A DNA stretch of 12,835 bases from Candidatus Poribacteria bacterium (GTDB taxonomy: Bacteria > Poribacteria > WGA-4E > WGA-3G): contig JAPPMR010000506.1 in assembly GCA_028818995.1 (NCBI GenBank), positions 1 through 12,835 on the forward strand, written 5' to 3'. Below the pieces are notes generated by a model. The model was not told the DNA's origin. It was given only the letters and a program-made list of their open reading frames with translations, and did not search any database. This document shows positions 8,394 to 12,835 of the stretch, in pieces (within the stretch, counting starts at the first letter, position 1; every line of letters begins with the position of its first letter). The position numbers and the translations under genes are program-made.

Positions 8394-8402
8394 TCAATAG
8401 GT
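8291..8402 (-). ncRNA. Candidate structured RNA element downstream of the DsrE-like gene
   Basis: Read on the minus strand, the ends pair in four consecutive helices: ACCTATT with AATAGGT (7 bp), ACA with TGT (3 bp), CGGG with CCCG (4 bp) and GGAGT with ACTCC (5 bp), separated by small internal loops. The enclosed part holds two more hairpins, CTGCT/AGCAG and a nested ATCAGG/CCTGAT, giving a multibranched fold. The outer strand includes the stop codon of the DsrE-like gene. TTTTC follows the closing helix. CCCTCCC in the 3' arm (8305-8311) can instead pair with GGGAGGG further downstream (8231-8237), so two exclusive folds are possible. It matches no riboswitch consensus I remember. A transposon-derived repeat with palindromic ends is equally possible. 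Pairings are seen directly; transcription and function are inferred. Confidence 0.4.
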
Positions 8403-8753
8403 AATGCTCGAACCACCTGTAGTCAAGAACTCAACAGCCTTAGCACCACCAACAATTAGGGCACTATCTACTAAATTATTTTCATCAAGATTGCGTTTTT
8501 TAAAGCATGGGGAACAGACCCAAATTGTTCCACCGACTTCAACGAAATCTGACATGAGTTGTTGTAACGGTGCGAAACCTTCTTCGTGAATATCATCGGC
8601 GTAACCGTTTTGCGAAAGATGCACGCCCTCAGTACTGAGGAACACAACCGTTTCAACGCCGGATGCAACGGAAGCATTTGCGACGACAAAACCGACTGTC
8701 GCTTTATCCGTGTTATCTTTCGCATGTGTTATGCTTATCATCAGCTTAGCCAT
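8394..8753 (-). CDS. DsrE/DsrF-like small protein
   Basis: This 119-residue cytoplasmic protein has the DsrE-like Rossmann-type pattern: beta strand MAKLMISITH, a helix with several small residues (ATVGFVVANASVASG), strand ETVVFLSTEGVHL, and a strand TIWVCSPC followed by a helix ending VGGAKAVEFLTTGG. Cysteines C80 and C83 in IWVCSPCFKKR are at the place where DsrE-family proteins carry the sulfur-binding cysteine. A GGAG lies 10 bases before the ATG. The start shares one base with the stop of the preceding TusA-like gene (TAATG), so the two are translationally coupled, as expected for a TusA-DsrE persulfide relay. The exact acceptor of the sulfur is unknown. No DsrF or DsrH partner is seen, so this is a generic DsrE-like protein rather than part of a dissimilatory sulfite reductase locus. 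Confidence 0.82.
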   Translation of the reverse strand: MAKLMISITHAKDNTDKATVGFVVANASVASGVETVVFLSTEGVHLSQNGYADDIHEEGFAPLQQLMSDFVEVGGTIWVCSPCFKKRNLDENNLVDSALIVGGAKAVEFLTTGGSSITY

Positions 8754-9022
8754 TAGGAATTTTCTCCTTTTTTAATATAAAAATAGGCATTGTCTTCACC
8801 GCAACAATCTGCGAGAAGTTCATTGCCTTTCATGTTGCACCATGCCGCGATGTCCACAGGGGCACCTGGGTCCACTGCGCGGACTTGTGCAATCTGTCCC
8901 GATTCAAGAGCTCTCATGGATTTCAATAGTGCGATAATAAGGTCACCACATCCGAGTTCTCCTAAATCGAAAACCGCATCTGGAATAATATCAGGTAAAA
9001 TGTTTGTTTCTTCCATATACAT
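8753..9022 (-). CDS. Degenerate TusA/SirA-like small protein
   Basis: This 89-residue soluble protein resembles the TusA sulfur-carrier fold. C25 in LGELGCGDL sits where TusA has its CPxP cysteine, followed by the helix IIALLKSMRAL, strand QIAQVRAVD, a second cysteine in AAWCNMKGN (C62), CC at 73-74 and a final strand YFYIKKGE. It is a close paralogue of the N-terminal domain of the TusA-OsmC fusion in this window. A role handing persulfide sulfur to the coupled DsrE-like protein is inferred. Two starts are possible: the ATG at 9022 with a weak GTGG upstream, or the ATG at 9016 (87 residues). The second falls 7 bases after a -10 box and would be a leaderless start. Confidence 0.75.
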   Translation of the reverse strand: MYMEETNILPDIIPDAVFDLGELGCGDLIIALLKSMRALESGQIAQVRAVDPGAPVDIAAWCNMKGNELLADCCGEDNAYFYIKKGENS

Positions 9023-9023
9023 A

Positions 9024-9052
9024 AAGATACCACAGAATCAATCAGAAGTCAA
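9024..9052 (-). promoter_or_regulatory. Sigma-70-like promoter of the TusA/DsrE genes
   Basis: The minus strand carries TTGACT (plus-strand 9047-9052), a 17-base spacer, then TATCTT (9024-9029): five and four of six consensus bases at ideal spacing. Seven bases after the -10 box comes the ATG at 9016, so the transcript would begin at or within a base or two of this codon. The upstream ATG at 9022 would then lie outside the mRNA. Confidence 0.5.
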
Positions 9053-9104
9053 TCCAAATTTTTGTAATTTACACCAAATGTGTTTTCTGAGTCTTTATAA
9101 ATAG

Positions 9105-9139
9105 CAAGTAGGATTAGATGCATAACCTAATCCTACTTG
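9105..9139 (-). terminator. Perfect 13-bp palindrome, possible terminator of the secreted nuclease-like gene
   Basis: CAAGTAGGATTAG (9105-9117) and CTAATCCTACTTG (9127-9139) are exact inverted copies around a 9-base loop. The hairpin starts 37 bases after the stop of the gene at 9177-10046 and lies upstream of the TusA promoter, so it suits an operon boundary. The run after it on the minus strand (CTATTTATAAAG) is only moderately T-rich, so an intrinsic terminator is not certain. It may instead be a dispersed palindromic repeat. Confidence 0.45.
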
Positions 9140-9176
9140 TCTTCGTAAATTCTCTATGTATATGAGTGCACTATTT

Positions 9177-10046
9177 TTAGCGTTCAAGCCATCCCGGTAG
9201 TTTCAAATCCTCAGATAATTTCCAAGCAGTAAGATATAACGATGCTGTCCAGCGCACGGCTTCACGCGAACGTTCTTTTGTAAAATCAACCAAAGCCGAC
9301 GATGGACTTTTTAGGTTTTGATAATCGTCCACAAGTTCGTAAACTCGATCTACTAAACTGTGTTCAGCTTTTATTTGTTGGACAATCGCAGGCATCAAAT
9401 CTCCAACGGTTTTAACTTGTTGCTCCTTAGCGAGTTCAGTTGGATCAAGTTTCAACATTTCAATCGACGCATCGACTTTTTCATGGATACCGCCATGTAA
9501 TTTCGACCCATCTTTCTGAACGATTCCGTCAAAGTGTACCGTCAAGTGCAAAGGTTGACACATATCCTGTGCGTAGTGTCCGAGAAAACCTGCATATACA
9601 TAACACTTATATTGTATTATCGGATTATCCGGCCATTTGCGATACTCTGCGAAAGCAACGGTGAGTCGCTCGGTCCACTCTGCTACTGCATAAGGTAGAA
9701 ATCCAACTTTACTGGGTTTAAGTCCCATTTCTGCACACAACGCAATAAAAGCATCTCGATCTGCAGGAACAGGATTTTCTTTGATAAGTTCAAGATCAAA
9801 ATAGTGCTCACCGTATTCGGCTGCGCGTGCATGTGGCAAATCTCTATTTTTTGATATATCTGGATCATAACCACAATGTGCAATCATTTTTTCTGCTGTT
9901 GCAGAACGGAAAAATTCAGGTAGTTCGTCTGGTAGTGTTTTTACCGACGCTTGAATTAAGATGTCGTGTCCACCGCCCCACCATGCCCACGCTGGCGTGG
10001 TAAGAATAAATGAAAACAAGATCAATACGTTAAGGAAACGTTTCAT
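9177..10046 (-). CDS. Secreted P1-nuclease / zinc-dependent phospholipase C-like protein
   Basis: This is a 289-residue precursor. MKRFLNVLILFSFILTTPAW is a classical signal peptide, and cleavage after AWA leaves a Trp-Trp N-terminus. The P1 nuclease and zinc phospholipase C families use an N-terminal Trp as a zinc ligand. Further candidate zinc ligands, counted from the chosen start, are H27, D61, H81 (EHYFD), H157 and D161 (LGHYAQD), H167 (QPLH), and H184/H188/D192 in LHGGIHEKVD. The 157/161/167 spacing fits the three-zinc site of this superfamily. The substrate (nucleic acid or phospholipid) cannot be told from the sequence. The ATG at 10046 is preferred over the longer frame from 10082 because it has AGAGGAA at good spacing and puts the signal peptide at the true N-terminus. 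It appears monocistronic, between a repeat and a possible terminator. Confidence 0.8.
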   Translation of the reverse strand: MKRFLNVLILFSFILTTPAWAWWGGGHDILIQASVKTLPDELPEFFRSATAEKMIAHCGYDPDISKNRDLPHARAAEYGEHYFDLELIKENPVPADRDAFIALCAEMGLKPSKVGFLPYAVAEWTERLTVAFAEYRKWPDNPIIQYKCYVYAGFLGHYAQDMCQPLHLTVHFDGIVQKDGSKLHGGIHEKVDASIEMLKLDPTELAKEQQVKTVGDLMPAIVQQIKAEHSLVDRVYELVDDYQNLKSPSSALVDFTKERSREAVRWTASLYLTAWKLSEDLKLPGWLER

Positions 10047-10050
10047 AATT

Positions 10051-10057
10051 TTCCTCT
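10051..10057 (-). promoter_or_regulatory. Ribosome binding site deciding the start of the secreted nuclease-like gene
   Basis: The minus strand reads AGAGGAA, then AATT, then ATG at 10046. The alternative ATG at 10082 has no purine-rich site upstream and would add 12 polar residues before the signal peptide. Confidence 0.7.
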
Positions 10058-10099
10058 CAGAGTTGTTTATAGTAGAATCCATAATTATTTATACATGAC

Positions 10100-10159
10100 G
10101 GTAGGTTCGGTTTCCTAACCGAACCTGTGTAAATCGTGCGGTTAGAAACCGCACCTACC
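10100..10159. repeat. 60-base palindromic intergenic repeat (REP/BIME-like)
   Basis: The outer ends GGTAGGT and ACCTACC are inverted copies. Inside are two perfect hairpins: AGGTTCGGTT/AACCGAACCT with a 4-base loop (10103-10126), and GTGCGGTT/AACCGCAC with a 3-base loop (10136-10154). It lies between the DUF362 gene and the secreted nuclease-like gene, and either hairpin could also slow or end transcription. The right end continues as CACCTACCAGGGAG, found again at 8233-8246 on the opposite strand, so the element belongs to a family with at least one partial copy nearby. I recall similar GGTAGGTGCGGTT repeats from Poribacteria but cannot confirm this. Confidence 0.75.
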
Positions 10160-10208
10160 AGGGAGTGTAAACATATTTTTGGATTTCACTATAAGGTAAA
10201 AATAGGGT

Positions 10209-11168
10209 TTAGTCAGCGGCAAGATATTCACCAGACTCAGCATCCTGCCATTGAAACTGGAGTTCAGCAGTTTCATGAGGTTTAAACACCATCGCAACAT
10301 CCTCAACAGAAGGTCCCACAATCTCAATCTGACTGAGATCCGCAGTGCCGTAACCCAATTCATCCGCATAGCGGAATAGCCCAATTTCCAACGGTTCAAA
10401 TCCCATCGTTTTTGAAGTGACAGCGTCCGCTGCAAACACATCACCACTTGCAACTGCGATACCGAGTGGAACGGAATTAGTACCACCCGGACCGTTGCCC
10501 TGCAAACCAACTGTGCCATCAACGATTGCAATGTCAGGTTTTAGATGGCGTGAAAGTCGAAGTAGATTAATATTAAGCGTTTGTGCTTCGCGTGGTAGCT
10601 CACGATCACCATGACTGTGATAGCCGTGCATTTTAATCCGATCATCCTTGTGTAGTGTCCCCATTATCATATTCTTCATAGCAAGGGTCACAACACCAGC
10701 ATCATGCGTTTTGGCGATGGCAACAGAAATTGTGCATGGACAGCCCAGAACAGTCTTCGGCATACGGACTGTATCCTCTTCTCGCCCTGAGAGAAATACT
10801 TTTGTCTCTACCCATTCTGTTTCTTGATGTAGATCAACGAGTCGAATCGGGACATCGTATTCCGCCTGCAGTGCTTCATAACCGAAAATTTGAAATGCTT
10901 CTCCAGAAAAAGACTCATTCGCACCTTCTGCGATAATGACCTCTTCAGGTGGTTGTGGCGTGCTTAATAGAAAGTCCAGTGCACCACGCATTACATCAAC
11001 ATGCGATGAAGCAAGTTGATTCGTGCTGGAAAGAAAATTCGGTTTTAACAACACCTGTTCACGGACTTTTGGTGTGATGTCTTCTCGTATATTGTTCAGT
11101 GCCTCATAAACGTTAGAACGTCGTCTGCCAGTTTTGGCAAGACCAACTTTTGTAGCGTTCGTAGCCAT
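10209..11168 (-). CDS. DUF362 domain protein
   Basis: This 319-residue protein has the DUF362 pattern: VLLKPNF (39-45), a region with KTHDAGVVTLAMKNMIMGTL (153-172), a histidine-rich stretch KMHGYHSHGD (179-188), and IVDGTVGLQGNGPGG (215-229) followed by VFAADAV. No ferredoxin-type CxxCxxCxxxC cluster is present, so it is a stand-alone DUF362 without the Fe-S extension some relatives carry. There is no signal peptide. The biochemical role of the family is not established. AAGGAGA lies at good distance before the ATG at 11168. The gene starts 30 bases after murQ and is probably the last gene of that operon, which hints at a link to amino-sugar metabolism but does not show one. Confidence 0.87.
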   Translation of the reverse strand: MATNATKVGLAKTGRRRSNVYEALNNIREDITPKVREQVLLKPNFLSSTNQLASSHVDVMRGALDFLLSTPQPPEEVIIAEGANESFSGEAFQIFGYEALQAEYDVPIRLVDLHQETEWVETKVFLSGREEDTVRMPKTVLGCPCTISVAIAKTHDAGVVTLAMKNMIMGTLHKDDRIKMHGYHSHGDRELPREAQTLNINLLRLSRHLKPDIAIVDGTVGLQGNGPGGTNSVPLGIAVASGDVFAADAVTSKTMGFEPLEIGLFRYADELGYGTADLSQIEIVGPSVEDVAMVFKPHETAELQFQWQDAESGEYLAAD

Positions 11169-11198
11169 AAGGTTCTCCTTTTTAAATCAAAAAATGTA

Positions 11199-12098
11199 TT
11201 ATGTTTCCATCTGTTTCAAATCATCTAAAATCGGACGTAGAAATCCATTATGTTTTTCTAATAGTGCAGCAGCATCGGTCCGGTTAATTTCTTTTGCCAA
11301 CATCACAATTGCTATCTTTGCGTTTCCACCTGCTTGCTTTAAAGTAGCATCGGCGAGTGCGGTATCAACCCCAGTAACCGTTTGAACGATTCGGATGCTC
11401 CGCTCAACCAGTTTTTTGTTTGAGGCGTGCACATCCACCATCAGATTGTTATAAACTTTCCCCAACTTTACCATGGATATGGTTGTGAGCATATTGAGAA
11501 CTAATTTTGTTGCCGTCCCTGCTTTCAAACGGGTTGAACCTGTGATTATTTCAGGGCCTACAATCGGCGTAATAAAGTGATCGACAAACGTTTTCAATTC
11601 TTCTGCTGGTGGCACACAAGAGAAGAAAATCGTTTTGACTCCGATGGCGTGTGCTTCTTTCAAAGCACCTAATACATAAGGTGTTCGTCCGCTACTGGCA
11701 ATTCCAACAAGTACATCTTGTGACGTAAGTTGGTATTCACGAATGACTTGGGCACCGCGTTCAGGTATATCCTCTTCACCTTCTACCGCTTTGCGTAACG
11801 CTATATCTCCACCTGCGATAATACCTTGAACCATCTCCGGTTCAGTGCTGAAAGTTGGCGGACATTCAGAGGCATCTAATACGCCCAGTCTACCGCTCGT
11901 TCCCGCACCTATATAAAATAATCTTCCACCCTCACGAAACGCATCCACGATCATCTCAACCGCATGCGTGATAGCATCTGATTCTGCCGCGACTGCTTCA
12001 ACCGCCTTTCGATCTTCCTCCTGAAAAATTTGAACAATCTCTGACGTTGACTTTAGATCAATGTCAGTTGAGTTTGGATTTCGCTGTTCTGTAATCAC
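11199..12098 (-). CDS. murQ: N-acetylmuramic acid 6-phosphate etherase (MurQ)
   Basis: This 299-residue protein has the usual MurQ length. It converts MurNAc-6-phosphate to GlcNAc-6-phosphate and D-lactate in cytoplasmic peptidoglycan recycling. The N-terminal TEQRNPNSTDIDLKST is the family signature. The SIS sugar-phosphate site appears as GAGTSGRLGVLDASECPPTF (64-83; E78 fits the catalytic Glu), then AVEGEED (104-110) and IASSGRTPYVLGAL (133-146). The C-terminal region with KLVERSIRIV and the UBA-like helices is complete. The start is GTG at 12098. An in-frame TAA lies 15 bases upstream with no ATG between, so GTG is the only likely start, though the ribosome binding site is poor. It begins 31 bases after the kinase stop, suggesting an operon. 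Confidence 0.96.
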   Translation of the reverse strand: MITEQRNPNSTDIDLKSTSEIVQIFQEEDRKAVEAVAAESDAITHAVEMIVDAFREGGRLFYIGAGTSGRLGVLDASECPPTFSTEPEMVQGIIAGGDIALRKAVEGEEDIPERGAQVIREYQLTSQDVLVGIASSGRTPYVLGALKEAHAIGVKTIFFSCVPPAEELKTFVDHFITPIVGPEIITGSTRLKAGTATKLVLNMLTTISMVKLGKVYNNLMVDVHASNKKLVERSIRIVQTVTGVDTALADATLKQAGGNAKIAIVMLAKEINRTDAAALLEKHNGFLRPILDDLKQMET

Positions 12099-12129
12099 AA
12101 TAAGATATAAAACTTAGCAATCTTGTTGA

Positions 12130-12835
12130 TTATAGATGTGCCTTTGCCAACAACACTGCGCCATACGCCGGTTCATGTTTCGGGAATATTACGGAACTAC
12201 CAATGATTATCTTCTCAATCCATCTTTGCAGTTTATCTGCTAAAATAGGTTGGTGTAATAAAATCCCACCGGAAAAAACAATATCAAACGGATGTGTGAG
12301 TTCCAATTGCATAACTACAGTCTCTACTGCACATGCAAGTTCACTAAAAGCGGAATCAACTATTTTTTCTGCTTTTGTATCACCGATTTCGATTGCTTTA
12401 AACACTACTGCTGCTAACCCTGCTATTTCGTCTCTACTTGCCGCATGTGCCCACCGAATTAAATCGTTCGGTGTATCTAAATCAAGTTTATTCAGAACCA
12501 AGTGTGTCAATTCAGTAGGAAGTTCACGTTTATCTGCGGCACGTGCCACTGCTTGCAGTCCTTTTAATGCGATGTCGTAACCACTACCTTCATCTCCGAG
12601 CAAATATCCCCAACCACCTGCACGTGCTTCTTTTCCATCCTCACTAATGCCGTAGACTATGGAGCCTGTACCTGAAATAACAATTACACCTTCCTGTTTC
12701 CCTGTTCCACCAACTAATGCGATATGTGCGTCGTGTGTTAGGATGCGATTTTTGCTTATTCCTATCTTATCACAAATCTGTCCAATGACCTCTCTGTCTT
12801 CTTCACGTCCTAAGCCTGCCATGCCTATGCAGAAA
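12130..12835 (-). CDS. BadF/BadG-family amino-sugar kinase, MurK/NagK-like (5' end cut by window edge)
   Basis: The C-terminal 234 residues are present and the frame is open to the right edge (FCIGMAGLGREED onward), so the N-terminal phosphate-1 motif is missing. The visible part has the ASKHA sugar-kinase pattern of the BadF/BadG/BcrA/BcrD family: IVISGTGSIVYG, the GGWGYLLGDEGSGYDI block typical of eukaryotic-type GlcNAc kinases, and the adenosine-binding IVFSGGIL. It would phosphorylate GlcNAc, MurNAc or glucosamine at C6 using ATP. The immediate murQ neighbour favours a MurK-like role, making MurNAc-6-phosphate for MurQ; MurK of Clostridium acetobutylicum is of this family. No PTS component is seen in the window. 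Substrate choice cannot be read from the sequence. Confidence 0.88.
   Translation of the reverse strand, partial: FCIGMAGLGREEDREVIGQICDKIGISKNRILTHDAHIALVGGTGKQEGVIVISGTGSIVYGISEDGKEARAGGWGYLLGDEGSGYDIALKGLQAVARAADKRELPTELTHLVLNKLDLDTPNDLIRWAHAASRDEIAGLAAVVFKAIEIGDTKAEKIVDSAFSELACAVETVVMQLELTHPFDIVFSGGILLHQPILADKLQRWIEKIIIGSSVIFPKHEPAYGAVLLAKAHL

Noticed and set aside
8291..8402. Known riboswitch, SRP RNA, 6S RNA, tmRNA or tRNA
   Set aside because: None of the consensus cores I remember for these classes is present, and the GTTGAATCC stretch lacks the rest of a tRNA. It is left as an unassigned structured element.
9440..9664. Plus-strand frame of 74 codons opposite the secreted nuclease-like gene, and similar antisense frames elsewhere
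   Set aside because: The opposite strand has a full family match with signal peptide and zinc ligands. The antisense frames show no domain pattern or ribosome binding site.
1..12835. CRISPR array, prophage or integrative element boundaries
   Set aside because: No regularly spaced direct repeats, no phage structural genes, no integrase or transposase, and no tRNA with a duplicated end were seen.

Overview
The window is a moderately AT-rich stretch of bacterial chromosome. Every supported gene lies on the minus strand, so transcription runs from the right edge to the left edge. I cannot name the organism. The mix of a DUF362 protein, murQ beside a BadF-type sugar kinase, a TusA/OsmC/DsrE sulfur module and GGTAGGT-bounded palindromic repeats fits an uncultivated Gram-negative-type lineage. 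Candidatus Poribacteria and relatives come to mind, but this is a weak inference from memory.

The main content is a four-gene cluster at 1-7289 that I identify as a type I Zorya anti-phage defence system. In transcription order it has zorA (MotA/ExbB-like channel with a very long coiled-coil tail), zorB (MotB-like, one membrane helix plus an OmpA-type peptidoglycan-binding domain), zorC (EH-signature protein) and zorD (SNF2-type ATPase, cut by the left edge). Gaps between the genes are 11, 2 and 9 bases, so they almost certainly form one translationally linked operon. In the known systems ZorAB is an ion-driven inner-membrane motor thought to sense envelope disturbance during phage entry, and ZorC and ZorD act on the invading DNA.

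Upstream, at 7332-9022, is a small sulfur-trafficking module: a TusA-like protein, a DsrE-like protein and a TusA-OsmC fusion that ends only 42 bases before zorA. A 321-base gap inside this module holds a strongly self-complementary element (8291-8402) that looks like structured RNA, with a competing downstream pairing. A good sigma-70-like promoter at 9024-9052 places transcription start almost exactly on the second ATG of the TusA-like gene.

At 9177-10046 is a secreted P1-nuclease/zinc phospholipase C-like protein, flanked by a palindrome that may act as a terminator (9105-9139) and a 60-base palindromic intergenic repeat (10100-10159). The right end (10209-12835) is a cell-wall amino-sugar recycling operon: a BadF/BadG-family kinase (cut by the right edge), murQ and a DUF362 protein. 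Kinase and etherase together would turn MurNAc into GlcNAc-6-phosphate plus D-lactate.

The defence cluster therefore sits between ordinary metabolic genes, with no integrase, transposase or tRNA visible in the window.
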